Assembly (NCBI GenBank): GCA_947488615.1
Contig: CANKZU010000002.1
Coordinates: 62,001 to 126,000, forward strand
From: an uncultured Aurantimonas sp.
GTDB lineage: Bacteria; Pseudomonadota; Alphaproteobacteria; Rhizobiales; Rhizobiaceae
Reading direction: 5' to 3'
DNA length: 64,000 nucleotides
The notes beneath the pieces were generated by a model. That model saw only the letters and a list, made by a program, of their open reading frames with translations. It searched no databases and was not told where the DNA came from. This document shows, one piece after another, positions 33,091 through 41,773 of this stretch. The position numbers were made by a program, and so were the translations under genes. Position 1 is the first letter of the stretch, and the number at the start of each line of letters is the position of its first letter.

Positions 33091-33900
33091 ATGTACGAGA
33101 CCACTTATCACCGCCCCACGTCGATCGACGAGGCTGTCAAGCTGGTCGGTGAATCCGGCGGCGAGGGCAAGTTCCTCGCCGGCGGCATGACGCTGATCGC
33201 GACCATGAAGCAGCGGCTCGCCGCGCCGAGCGACCTTGTCGATCTGCGCCATATCGCCGAGCTCAAGGGCATCACGGTGAACGGCCAATCGGTCAGGATC
33301 GGCGGCGGCATGACCCATGGCGAGATCGCCGCCCATGACGGGCTGAAAGCCGCCTGTCACGGCTTTGCCGATCTTGCCGGCCTGATCGGCGATATCGCCG
33401 TGCGCCACATGGGCACGATCGGCGGCTCGGTGGCGAATAACGATCCGGCGGCGGATTATCCCGCCGCCCTGAAAGCGCTCGGCGCGACGATCCACACCAA
33501 CAAGCGCGAGATCGCGGCCGACGACTTCTTTCTCGGCCTGTTCGAGACGGCGCTGGAAGAGGACGAACTCGTCACGGCGGTGTCCTTCGAGGCGCCGGAT
33601 CAATGCGCCTACGAGAAGTTCCGCAACCCGGCCTCGCGCTATGCCATGTGCGGCGTCTTCGTCGCCAAGCGCGGCGGCGAGGTGAAGGTCGGCATCACCG
33701 GCGCTAGCATGGGCGGCGCTTTCCGCTGGGAGGCCGCCGAACAGGCGCTGTCATCGAACTTCGACGGTTCGGCAGTGGAGGGGCTGTCGGTCGACGAGGG
33801 CGACATGCTGTCGGACCTGCACGGCTCTTCGTCCTATCGCGCCAACCTCGTCAAGGTCGTCACCAAGCGGGCGGTGAACAAGGCCAAGTCCGCGGGCTGA
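33091..33900 (+). CDS. coxM: CO-dehydrogenase-type medium subunit, FAD-binding
   Basis: A 269-residue FAD subunit of the same molybdenum hydroxylase. The FAD pyrophosphate-binding motifs are FLAGGMTLIATMKQR near residue 31 and the TIGGSVANNDPAADYPAAL loop near residue 110. It begins MYETTYHRPTSIDEAVKLV with the start at ATG 33091; the upstream in-frame codons are part of the intergenic region. A 144-bp gap with a hairpin separates it from coxL. No accessory coxDEFGI genes follow, which fits form II loci. Confidence 0.9.
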   Translation: MYETTYHRPTSIDEAVKLVGESGGEGKFLAGGMTLIATMKQRLAAPSDLVDLRHIAELKGITVNGQSVRIGGGMTHGEIAAHDGLKAACHGFADLAGLIGDIAVRHMGTIGGSVANNDPAADYPAALKALGATIHTNKREIAADDFFLGLFETALEEDELVTAVSFEAPDQCAYEKFRNPASRYAMCGVFVAKRGGEVKVGITGASMGGAFRWEAAEQALSSNFDGSAVEGLSVDEGDMLSDLHGSSSYRANLVKVVTKRAVNKAKSAG

Positions 33901-33927
33901 CGAACGCGGGGCGTCAAACTGGAGATC

Positions 33928-33957
33928 GGCCGGCCGGACAAGAAATTCTGGCCGGCC
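33928..33957 (+). terminator. possible terminator after coxM
   Basis: GGCCGGCC at 33928-33935 pairs with GGCCGGCC at 33950-33957 around a 14-base AT-rich loop, followed by TTCTCGTCTC. The stem is strong but the downstream tract is only pyrimidine-rich, so intrinsic termination is uncertain. Confidence 0.4.
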
Positions 33958-34043
33958 TTCTCGTCTCATGGACGCGGCCGAACGCTGCTTGATCGCACCT
34001 GCGACACTGGGTCTCGCCGAGAAGCGCGGAAATGTGCTGGCGA

Positions 34044-34058
34044 GAACATTCCATGAAC
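34044..34058 (+). promoter_or_regulatory. LexA (SOS) box, alphaproteobacterial direct-repeat type
   Basis: GAACATTCCATGAAC is a perfect GAAC-N7-GAAC, the complement of the GTTC-N7-GTTC repeat recognised by alphaproteobacterial LexA. It lies 14 bp before the ATG of the radical SAM gene at 34073, followed by a T/A-rich GTTATATC. Function is inferred from the motif and from the DNA-repair identity of the genes behind it. Confidence 0.65.
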
Positions 34059-34072
34059 GTTATATCCGCGTC

Positions 34073-35317
34073 ATGGCCAAGACGACCCTCATCGACAAGC
34101 TCGCGATCCTCTCCGACGCCGCCAAATACGACGCATCCTGCGCGTCCAGCGGCTCAACCCGGCGCGATTCCGCCAAGAGCAAGGGTATCGGCTCGACCGA
34201 GGGTTCGGGCATCTGCCACGCCTATGCGCCGGACGGGCGGTGCATCTCGCTGCTGAAAATCCTGATGACCAATTTTTGCGTCTATGACTGCGTTTATTGC
34301 GTCAACCGCTCGTCCTCCAATGTCGCCCGCGCCCGTTTCACGGTCGACGAAGTCGTCACGCTGACGATGGAGTTCTACAAGCGCAACTACATCGAAGGGC
34401 TGTTCCTGTCCTCCGGCATCATCCGCAACTCCGACTACACCATGGAGGAGATGGTGCGGATCGCCAGAAAGCTGCGGCTGGAGGAGAATTTCGCCGGCTA
34501 CATCCATTTGAAGACGATCCCCGACGCATCGGCCGCCCTGATCGAGGAAGCGGGGCTGTTCGCCGACCGCCTGTCGATCAATATCGAGCTGCCGACAGAC
34601 CTGACCCTGGAGGCGCTCGCACCGGAAAAGAAGCCGCGCGACATTCGCCGCGCGATGGGCCATTTGCGGGCCAAGATCGAGGAACACAAGGGCGAGAAAA
34701 AGGACCGAACGAAGCCGCAACGCTTCGCCCCCGGCGGCCAGTCGACCCAGATGATCATCGGCGCCGACGGCTCCGATGACGATGCCATCCTCGGCCGGTC
34801 GGAGAATCTCTACGGCAATTACCGCCTCAAGCGGGTCTATTATTCCGCCTTTTCGCCGATCCCCGACGCCTCCAGCCGGCTGCCGCTCGCCAAGCCGCCG
34901 CTGATGCGCGAACACCGCCTGTATCAGGCCGACTGGCTGATGCGCTTTTACGGCTTCGACCGGGGGGAGATCGTTTCCGGCGGCGAAGGCGGGATGCTGG
35001 ATCTCGCCGTCGATCCCAAGCTCGCCTGGGCGCTGAAAAACCGCGATCGTTTTCCGGTGGACGTCAATCGCGCCGACCGGGAAATGCTGTTGCGCGTGCC
35101 GGGCTTTGGAACCCGCGCGGTCAACCGCATCCTGTCGACCCGCCGCCATCGCACGCTGCGGCTCGACGACGTGGCCCGGCTTTGCCAGTCGATCTCCAAG
35201 GTCCGGCCCTTCGTCACCGCCCTCGACTGGTCGCCGGGCGCGGCGACGGACAGCGAAGGCCTGCGCGCCGCGTTCCTGCCGAGGCAGACATCGGCGGCGC
35301 AACTGTCGTTGTTCTGA
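34073..35317 (+). CDS. putative DNA modification/repair radical SAM protein
   Basis: A 414-residue radical SAM enzyme with the cluster motif CVYDCVYC (CX3CX2C) near residue 72. A distinctive N-terminus, DAAKYDASCASSGSTR, and STEGSGICHAYAPDGRCISLLKILMTN precede it. The C-terminus carries a helix-hairpin-helix segment (VDVNRADREMLLRVPGFGTRAVNRIL, near residues 325-350), a DNA-binding signature. This family is known to pair with UdgX-type uracil-DNA glycosylases and is thought to act on DNA lesions; the substrate is unknown. Start ATG 34073 lies just after the SOS box, whereas the longer frame from 33968 would run through it. The downstream gene begins one base after the stop. Confidence 0.88.
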   Translation: MAKTTLIDKLAILSDAAKYDASCASSGSTRRDSAKSKGIGSTEGSGICHAYAPDGRCISLLKILMTNFCVYDCVYCVNRSSSNVARARFTVDEVVTLTMEFYKRNYIEGLFLSSGIIRNSDYTMEEMVRIARKLRLEENFAGYIHLKTIPDASAALIEEAGLFADRLSINIELPTDLTLEALAPEKKPRDIRRAMGHLRAKIEEHKGEKKDRTKPQRFAPGGQSTQMIIGADGSDDDAILGRSENLYGNYRLKRVYYSAFSPIPDASSRLPLAKPPLMREHRLYQADWLMRFYGFDRGEIVSGGEGGMLDLAVDPKLAWALKNRDRFPVDVNRADREMLLRVPGFGTRAVNRILSTRRHRTLRLDDVARLCQSISKVRPFVTALDWSPGAATDSEGLRAAFLPRQTSAAQLSLF

Positions 35318-35318
35318 A

Positions 35319-36827
35319 GTGGAAGCAGACCAGAGCCAGACGTCGATATTCGTCGCTCGCCTTTCCTTCCCCGCCGACTTCGACGGTTGGCGCCAGGCCG
35401 CCCTCACGGCGCTGGCGCTCGGCATTCCGCCCGAGGCGTTGAGCTTCGTCGTCGGCGACGAAGCGTCCGGCCTGTTCGCCGAGCCCTTGCCCGAAGCGCC
35501 ACAAGACGCGCCGCAACCGACGGTTCCTAAAGCGTTTCCGGAGCTCTCTCGCAAGCTGCTCTGCCACGCCGACGCCGACCGTTTCGTCTTCGCCTATCGG
35601 TTGTTGTGGCGGCTGCAGACGGAAAGGAAGCTGCTGGAAATCGCCTCCGATCCGGACGTTCTCCGCGCCACCGGCATGGAAAAGGCGGTGCGGCGCGACA
35701 GCCACAAGATGAAGGCCTTCGTCCGCTTCCGCGAGGTCGAGGTCGAGGACGGCGACGGCGACAAGCATTATGTCGCCTGGTTCGAGCCATTTCACCACGT
35801 CGTCGAACTCACCGCGCCATTCTTCGCCCGGCGCTTTGCCGGCATGGTCTGGACGATCATGACCCCCGAGCGCTCGGTCCATTGGGATGGCGCGGAATTG
35901 GTACTTCTGCCGGGAGCGACGAAGGACATGCGTCCGCGGGATGACGACATGGAAGCACTGTGGCTGACCTATTACGCCTCGATCTTCAATCCGGCACGGC
36001 TCAAAGTGAAGGCGATGCAGGCGGAAATGCCGAAGAAATACTGGGCCAACATGCCGGAGACGGCGTTGATCAAGCCGCTCGTTGCCGGCGCCGAGGCGGC
36101 GGCGCGTCGGATGATCGCAACCGCGCCGACCCTGCCGAGTTTATCCCATGAGCGACGGATGGAGCGCGAGCGGATGGCGGAGACGAGCACGGGGCCCGAC
36201 CACGCAGCGGGCGACGCGCGACCCGACAGCATCGTCGCCGCGCGCGCTGCGGCCAAACATTGCAAGGCGTGTCCGCTTTGGGAACCCGCGACGCAGACGG
36301 TATTCGGCGAGGGACCCGATGACGCGCCGGTGATCTTCGTCGGCGAGCAGCCGGGCGATCAGGAGGACATCACCGGCCAACCCTTCGTCGGCCCGGCCGG
36401 CAAGGTGTTCGATCAGGCACTCGCCGCGGCCGGCATCGACCGGCGGCAGGCCTATGTCACCAACGCGGTGAAGCATTTCAAATTCGTGCCGCGCGGCAAG
36501 CGGCGCATCCATGCCAAGCCCAATGCCGGCGAGGTGAAAGCCTGCCGCTGGTGGTTGGATCTGGAACGGGAACTGATCAAGCCGAAGCTGATCGTTGCAC
36601 TCGGCGCAACGGCGGCGCAGGCCGTGCTCGGCAGATCTGTGACCATTCGCGACACCCGCTCGCGACTGATCGACCTCGACGAGGCGACCAGGCTGCTGGT
36701 CACCGTGCACCCGTCTTACATCCTGAGACTTCCCGACGCGGCGGCGCGGGCGCGCGAGATGACGGCATTTAACGCCGACATGGCGATGGTGCTGGACTTC
36801 CTGCCGGAACTGAAGCTGGCGGCCTGA
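35319..36827 (+). CDS. udgX: DUF4130 - UdgX uracil-DNA glycosylase fusion
   Basis: A 502-residue two-domain protein. The first about 270 residues are DUF4130, with RRDSHKMKAFVRFREVE and YVAWFEPFHHVVELTAPFFARRF. The last about 210 residues are a UdgX-type uracil-DNA glycosylase. The catalytic loop is GEQPGDQEDITGQPFVGPAG, the iron-sulfur cysteines begin with CKACPL, and the UdgX-specific loop is GKRRIH, whose histidine forms a covalent bond to the abasic site in characterised UdgX. The HPSYILRLPD motif closes the fold. I chose GTG 35319, giving VEADQSQTSIF, because the radical SAM gene ends at 35317. Its stop abuts the convergent DUF2474 gene with no gap. Confidence 0.88.
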   Translation: MEADQSQTSIFVARLSFPADFDGWRQAALTALALGIPPEALSFVVGDEASGLFAEPLPEAPQDAPQPTVPKAFPELSRKLLCHADADRFVFAYRLLWRLQTERKLLEIASDPDVLRATGMEKAVRRDSHKMKAFVRFREVEVEDGDGDKHYVAWFEPFHHVVELTAPFFARRFAGMVWTIMTPERSVHWDGAELVLLPGATKDMRPRDDDMEALWLTYYASIFNPARLKVKAMQAEMPKKYWANMPETALIKPLVAGAEAAARRMIATAPTLPSLSHERRMERERMAETSTGPDHAAGDARPDSIVAARAAAKHCKACPLWEPATQTVFGEGPDDAPVIFVGEQPGDQEDITGQPFVGPAGKVFDQALAAAGIDRRQAYVTNAVKHFKFVPRGKRRIHAKPNAGEVKACRWWLDLERELIKPKLIVALGATAAQAVLGRSVTIRDTRSRLIDLDEATRLLVTVHPSYILRLPDAAARAREMTAFNADMAMVLDFLPELKLAA

Positions 36828-36965
36828 TCAGCCGATCAGCACGCTGCGGATCACAAAGCCCACGAGGCCGACGGCGGCAACGCCGCCGAGCCACAAGAGG
36901 ACGAACCAGCCAATCCTCTGCCACAGCGGTCCCTCGTCACCGGCCCCGCCTCGGGCGCGGCTCAA
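36828..36965 (-). CDS. DUF2474-type small membrane protein of the bd oxidase operon
   Basis: A 45-residue protein with one transmembrane helix (WFVLLWLGGVAAVGLVGFVI), encoded directly after cydB. It starts at TTG 36965, overlapping the cydB stop (TTGA), and no ATG or GTG is available in frame. Its position and the WQRIGWF entry match small subunits (CydX/DUF2474) that stabilise cytochrome bd. Translation presumably depends on coupling to cydB. The stop codon abuts the UdgX stop on the other strand (TGA then TCA). Confidence 0.75.
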   Translation of the reverse strand: MSRARGGAGDEGPLWQRIGWFVLLWLGGVAAVGLVGFVIRSVLIG

Positions 36966-37960
36966 TGGTAGCCCTCGCCGGCGCGCACCTTGCCGCGGAA
37001 CACCCAATAGGCATAGCCGGTATAGATTAGGATCATCGGGATCAGCACCGACGCGCCGACCAGCAGGAACTTGAGGCTCGAGTCGGGTGCCGCCGCCTCC
37101 CAGATGGTAATGTCCGGCGGGACGATGTCCGGGTAGAAATTGATGCCCAGTCCCACGAAGGCGAGGACGAAGAGCGCCAGCGCCGACAGGAACGGCCGGA
37201 CGTCCTTGCCGGCGGCCAGCGACTGGAACAGGCTGACGGCGGCAAGGGCGGTGAGGATCGGCACCGGCGCCACATAGAGGAACTGCGGAAAGGTAAACCA
37301 GCGCAGATAGAAGCGGGGTTCCATGAAGGGCATCCACAGGCTGACCGCGCCCATCAGCAACAGCGTTCCGACCCCGGCGAAAAAGGCATAGCGTCGCGCG
37401 ATGTCGCGCAGCTCTCCCTCGGTCTTCATGATCAGCCAGGTCGCGCCGAGCAGCGTATAGCCGATGACGACGGCGCCACCGGTCATCAGCGAGAAGGGTG
37501 TGAGCCAGTCGAACCAGCCGCCGGCATAGGCGCGGCCGGACACCTCGATCCCCTGGACCAGGGTACCGAGGGCGATACCTTGGCTGAGCGCCGCGACGAA
37601 GGAGCCGAGAAAGAACGAGACGTCCCAGAGCCAGCGACCGCGTACAGTCTTGAATCGGTATTCGAAGGCGACGCCCCGGAAGATCAGCGCCAGCAGCATG
37701 GCGATCAGCGGTGCGTAGATCGCCGGCATGATGATCGCATAGGCAAGGGGGAACACCGCGAACAGCCCGCCGCCACCTAGGATCAGCCAGGTCTCGTTGC
37801 CGTCCCAGATCGGCGCCACGGTGTTCATCGCCGTGTCCCGGTTCTCGGTTCGGCCGAGCAGGGGAAACAGAATGCCCGTGCCGAGGTCGAAGCCGTCGAG
37901 AATAACATAGGCGATGACCGCGAAGGCGATGACAAACGCCCACAGAACCGCAAGATCCAT
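36962..37960 (-). CDS. cydB: cytochrome bd ubiquinol oxidase subunit II
   Basis: A 332-residue polytopic subunit of a bd-type terminal oxidase in the inner membrane. It begins with the typical first helix FVIAFAVIAYVILDGFDLG and contains WDGNETWLILGGGGLFAVFPLAYA in helix 2. The start ATG 37960 has GGAG nine bases upstream. It follows cydA by 10 bp. With CydA it reduces O2 with quinol electrons at low oxygen or under cyanide. No cydDC transporter is in the window. Confidence 0.93.
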   Translation of the reverse strand: MDLAVLWAFVIAFAVIAYVILDGFDLGTGILFPLLGRTENRDTAMNTVAPIWDGNETWLILGGGGLFAVFPLAYAIIMPAIYAPLIAMLLALIFRGVAFEYRFKTVRGRWLWDVSFFLGSFVAALSQGIALGTLVQGIEVSGRAYAGGWFDWLTPFSLMTGGAVVIGYTLLGATWLIMKTEGELRDIARRYAFFAGVGTLLLMGAVSLWMPFMEPRFYLRWFTFPQFLYVAPVPILTALAAVSLFQSLAAGKDVRPFLSALALFVLAFVGLGINFYPDIVPPDITIWEAAAPDSSLKFLLVGASVLIPMILIYTGYAYWVFRGKVRAGEGYH

Positions 37961-37970
37961 CGTCGTCTCC

Positions 37971-39389
37971 TTACTCGGCTGGGTGCGCGCCGCGGCGGTC
38001 CTCGAAGGCCGGCGCGGGCGTGATGCCGGCCGTCCGGGTCGGATGATCCAACGTCTCTTCCTCGAAAGGCGTCGGGGCTTTCGACATGAGGCGGAGGATG
38101 TAAAAGGTGCCGGCGCCGAACAGCAGGAAATAGACGATGATGAAGGCCAGGAGCGACGCGCCGACCGCCTCCGCCGCGATCGGTGAGACGCTCTCGGACG
38201 TTCGCAGAAGACCGTAGACGGTGAAGGGTTGGCGACCGACCTCCGTGGTGATCCAACCGGCGATGACGGCGACGAAGCCCATCGGCCCCATGGCGATCAT
38301 CGCCCGCTGTAGCCAGGGGCTTTCGTGAATCGAACCGAAAACCCGGCGAAAGAGGGACCACAGCCCGATCCCCAGCATGGCGAAACCGATCGCCACCATG
38401 ATCCGGAACGACCAGAACACGACCGTCGCGTTCGGCCAATCCTCGCGCGGGAAGGCGTCGAGCCCCTTCACCTCGCCGTCGAGCGAATGGGCGAGAATCA
38501 GCGACCCGAGATAGGGGATTTCGACGGCGTATTTGGTCCGCCCCTCATCCATGTCCGGGATGCCGAACAGCGTCAGTGGCATTGGCCCGTCGGCATTGGT
38601 CTCGAAATGACCTTCCATTGCCGCGACCTTGGCCGGCTGATGCTCCAGCGTATTGAGCCCATGCTGGTCGCCGGCGAAGATCTGCAAGGGGGCGACGATC
38701 GTTGCCATCCACAGCGCCATCGAGAACATCAGCCGGGCGCTGGCGTTGTAGCGATCGCGCAGCAGATGAAATGCGCCGACCGCGCCGACCACGAAGGCAG
38801 TCGTCAGATAGGCCGCCAGCACCATGTGGACCAGCCGGTAGGGGAAGGACGGGTTGAAGACGATCGCCCACCAATCCTCCGGCACGAACTGGCCATCGGC
38901 ATTGATCCCGTAGCCGGCCGGCGTGTGCATCCAGGAATTGACCGACAGGATCCAGAAGGCCGAGAACACCGTGCCGAGCGCGACGACCGCCGTTGCGGCG
39001 AAATGCAATCTTGCGCCCACGCGCTTCTGGCCAAACAGCATGATGCCGAGGAAGCCGGCCTCCAGGAAGAAGGCCGAGAGCACCTCATAGCCCATCATCG
39101 GACCGAGGATCGGCCCCGTCTTGTCCGAGAACACCGACCAGTTCGTGCCGAACTGGTAGCTCATGGTGATGCCCGACACGACGCCCATGCCGAAGCTGAT
39201 GGCGAAGATCCTGACCCAGTATTTGAACGTGTCCATATAGACCGGCTTGCCGGTCGCGAGCCACAACCCTTCCAGCACCGCCAGATAGGAAGCGAGGCCG
39301 ATCGAAAAAGCCGGGAAGATGATGTGGAATGCGATGGTGAAGCCGAACTGGACTCGGGCGAGAAGGACGGGGTCGAAGCCTTCGAACAT
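37971..39389 (-). CDS. cydA: cytochrome bd ubiquinol oxidase subunit I (CioA-like)
   Basis: A 472-residue haem-binding subunit with QFGFTIAFHIIFPAF (first helix with the haem b595/d His), SYQFGTNWSVFSD and the quinol-loop end TTEVGRQPFTVYGLLRT. The Q-loop is short (KGLDAFPREDWPN region), which places it with the cyanide-insensitive CioA/short-Q-loop group rather than E. coli CydA. The start at ATG 39389 gives MFEGFDPVLLARVQFG. The 221-bp divergent gap to the glycerate kinase gene shows no FNR-type box to my eye. Confidence 0.92.
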   Translation of the reverse strand: MFEGFDPVLLARVQFGFTIAFHIIFPAFSIGLASYLAVLEGLWLATGKPVYMDTFKYWVRIFAISFGMGVVSGITMSYQFGTNWSVFSDKTGPILGPMMGYEVLSAFFLEAGFLGIMLFGQKRVGARLHFAATAVVALGTVFSAFWILSVNSWMHTPAGYGINADGQFVPEDWWAIVFNPSFPYRLVHMVLAAYLTTAFVVGAVGAFHLLRDRYNASARLMFSMALWMATIVAPLQIFAGDQHGLNTLEHQPAKVAAMEGHFETNADGPMPLTLFGIPDMDEGRTKYAVEIPYLGSLILAHSLDGEVKGLDAFPREDWPNATVVFWSFRIMVAIGFAMLGIGLWSLFRRVFGSIHESPWLQRAMIAMGPMGFVAVIAGWITTEVGRQPFTVYGLLRTSESVSPIAAEAVGASLLAFIIVYFLLFGAGTFYILRLMSKAPTPFEEETLDHPTRTAGITPAPAFEDRRGAHPAE

Positions 39390-39610
39390 GGCGCTGCCTT
39401 CGGCGGTTCATGCAATCGGTGTGTGCGCCCAACATAGGCCCCGTGCACCGCGGAAGAAGATGGTTGCGACGATTTTTGCCATCCTTCCCCTGCCGTCGTT
39501 CCGCATGTCGTGCCCCGAGACGCCGGGTTTCGCCAAGCACTGTCACCGCTGTTCAGCCCCACCGCGCGACTGCTATAGGGGCTTCGATTGAGTGAGCGGG
39601 CGGGGACGAA

Positions 39611-40897
39611 ATGAACCAGAACCGGATGCGGGACGATCTCACCGCGATCTTCGAGCGGGCGGTGGCAGTCGCGCACCCTTCGACCATTCTGGCCGCCCAT
39701 CTTCCGAAGCCGCCCGTCGGGCGGATCGTCATCCTCGCCGCGGGCAAGGCGGCGGCGTCGATGGCGGCGGCGGCCGTGGCGCACTATCGCGGCACCCACG
39801 CCGTTCCCGACTCCCGCCTGACCGGGATCGCCGTCACCCGCGACGGCTATGCGCTGGATGCCGGCCCTATTCCGGTCGTCGAGGCGGGCCATCCGCTGCC
39901 CAACGAACACGGACTCGCTGCAACCGCGAAGGTTCTCGAACTGGCCAAGGCGGCCGGCGATGGCGATCTCGTGCTGGCGCTGATCTCGGGCGGGGGTTCG
40001 GCGAACTGGCTGCTGCCCGCCGACGGCGTCAGCCTCGCCGACAAGCAGGCCGTGACCAGGGCGTTGCTGAGAAGCGGCGCCGGGATCGGCGAGATCAACT
40101 GCGTGCGCAAGCACCTGTCGAAGATCAAGGGCGGTCGGCTCGCCAAGGCTTGCGGCGACGCCCGTCTCCTCACCCTGGCGATCTCGGACGTGCCGGGCGA
40201 CGACCCGAGCGTCATCGCGTCCGGCCCCACCGTGCCCGATCCGACGACTCTCGCCGAGGCGCGGGCGATCATCGAAAAGCGCGGCATCGACCTGCCGCCG
40301 TCGTGCCGGGCGGCGCTGCAAGACCCGGCGAACGAGTCGCCGAAACCCGGCGATCCGATCTTCGCGGCGAGCGAATATCGGACCATCGCGACGCCGGCCG
40401 CCTCGCTTGAGGCCGCCGAAAGCGCCGCGACCGCGCTCGGCTACACCGTCCACAGCCTTGGCGCGGACGTCGAGGGCGAGGCGCGGGATGTGGCGCGCCA
40501 GCATGCTCGCCTGGCCCTCGACGCCAAGGCGCGTGGCGAACGGCTGGCCATCCTGTCCGGCGGCGAACTGACCGTGACGATCCGCGGCGAGGGGCGCGGT
40601 GGGCCGAACCAGGAATACGCCCTGGCGCTGGCCGACGCACTTGATGGCGAGCCCGGCATCGCGGCGCTGTCCGGCGACACGGACGGCACCGACGGCGGCA
40701 CCGGACTGTCCAGCGATCCGGCCGGCGCCTTTGTTCTGCCGGACACGCTGGGGCGCGCGAAAGCCGCCGGGCTCGACGCCGAGCGGGCGCTCGCGGACAA
40801 TGATTCCACCGGGTTTTTCGAGGCGCTGGGCGATCTGTTCGTGCCCGGTCCGACCCACACCAACGTCAATGATTGCCGCATCATCCTCGTCGGATGA
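39611..40897 (+). CDS. type 2 glycerate kinase (MOFRL family)
   Basis: A 428-residue glycerate 2-kinase-like protein with an N-terminal DUF4147 domain (AAGKAAASMAAAAVAHY, LALISGGGSANWLLP) and a C-terminal MOFRL domain (LSGGELTVTIRGEGRGGPNQEYAL, ALSGDTDGTDGGTG). The MOFRL type makes 2-phosphoglycerate from glycerate and ATP. It would feed photorespiratory or glyoxylate carbon into glycolysis and is also used in tartrate breakdown (TtuD). The start ATG 39611 follows GGGGACGAA. A D-lyxose isomerase family gene lies 28 bp downstream. Confidence 0.87.
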   Translation: MNQNRMRDDLTAIFERAVAVAHPSTILAAHLPKPPVGRIVILAAGKAAASMAAAAVAHYRGTHAVPDSRLTGIAVTRDGYALDAGPIPVVEAGHPLPNEHGLAATAKVLELAKAAGDGDLVLALISGGGSANWLLPADGVSLADKQAVTRALLRSGAGIGEINCVRKHLSKIKGGRLAKACGDARLLTLAISDVPGDDPSVIASGPTVPDPTTLAEARAIIEKRGIDLPPSCRAALQDPANESPKPGDPIFAASEYRTIATPAASLEAAESAATALGYTVHSLGADVEGEARDVARQHARLALDAKARGERLAILSGGELTVTIRGEGRGGPNQEYALALADALDGEPGIAALSGDTDGTDGGTGLSSDPAGAFVLPDTLGRAKAAGLDAERALADNDSTGFFEALGDLFVPGPTHTNVNDCRIILVG

Positions 40898-40925
40898 GCG
40901 GCACGGCAGCGAAACGAGGCCAGGC

Positions 40926-41609
40926 ATGAAACGCTCGCGCGTCAACGAGATCATCCGCCAGGGCGACGACTTCATTCGCTCCTTCGGCTACGTCATGCCG
41001 CCCTTCGCCTATCTCTCGCCCGCCGAGATGAAGGCCCGCCGCAGCGAACTGTCGGCGATCGTCGAACGCCGGCTCGGCTGGGACGTCACCGACTACGGCA
41101 AGGGCGATTACGACAGGCTCGGCTTGTTCCTGTTCACCGTCCGCAACGGCGAGAGCGCCGACCTTCAGGCCGGACGCGGCATGCTCTATGCCGAAAAGAT
41201 CATGATCTCGCGGCACGACCAGATCTCGCCGATGCACCGCCACATCGTGAAGGCCGAGGATATCATCAATCGCGGCGGCGCGACGCTGGCGCTGGAACTC
41301 TTCGAGAGCGCGCCGGATGGGTCGGTCGATGAGGCCGCGGACGTGACCGTCGTCACCGACGGCATCACCCGCAAGCTTCCCGCGGGCGGCATCCTCAAGC
41401 TGTCGCCGGGCGAGAGCGTGACGCTGCTCCCCGGCAGCTGGCATGCCTTCTGGGGCGAGGGCGGCGACGTTCTGATCGGCGAGGTCTCGACCGTCAACGA
41501 CGATCTCACCGACAACATCTTCCGCGAGCCGATCGGCCGCTTCGCCGAGATCGAGGAGGACGAGGACCCGCTGCATCTCTTGGTGTCGGACTATGACAAG
41601 TGGCTCTAG
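40926..41609 (+). CDS. D-lyxose/D-mannose family sugar isomerase
   Basis: A 227-residue cupin-fold isomerase of the D-lyxose ketol-isomerase family (formerly DUF1498). Metal-binding residues are visible in PMHRHIVKAEDIINRGG near residue 95 and in the second histidine motif SWHAFWGEGGDVLIGEVSTVNDD near residue 175. Characterised members interconvert D-lyxose/D-xylulose and D-mannose/D-fructose. Start ATG 40926 lies 28 bp after the glycerate kinase stop, so the pair is likely co-transcribed and may serve a sugar or sugar-acid pathway. The true substrate is uncertain. Confidence 0.83.
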   Translation: MKRSRVNEIIRQGDDFIRSFGYVMPPFAYLSPAEMKARRSELSAIVERRLGWDVTDYGKGDYDRLGLFLFTVRNGESADLQAGRGMLYAEKIMISRHDQISPMHRHIVKAEDIINRGGATLALELFESAPDGSVDEAADVTVVTDGITRKLPAGGILKLSPGESVTLLPGSWHAFWGEGGDVLIGEVSTVNDDLTDNIFREPIGRFAEIEEDEDPLHLLVSDYDKWL

Positions 41610-41773
41610 CCAGACCAACAGTCCCGATCCATTGAGCGATTCTGTGGACATGATGCCGCGTGCCCGACTCCGGAGCGCGGCCGCGTGTTATGGATGACGC
41701 CCTGCCGGTTCGCACTTCGAGTCGACCGGCACGGCACCCTTGACGACCACCCTTTGCGGCGAAAAGACTCCTC

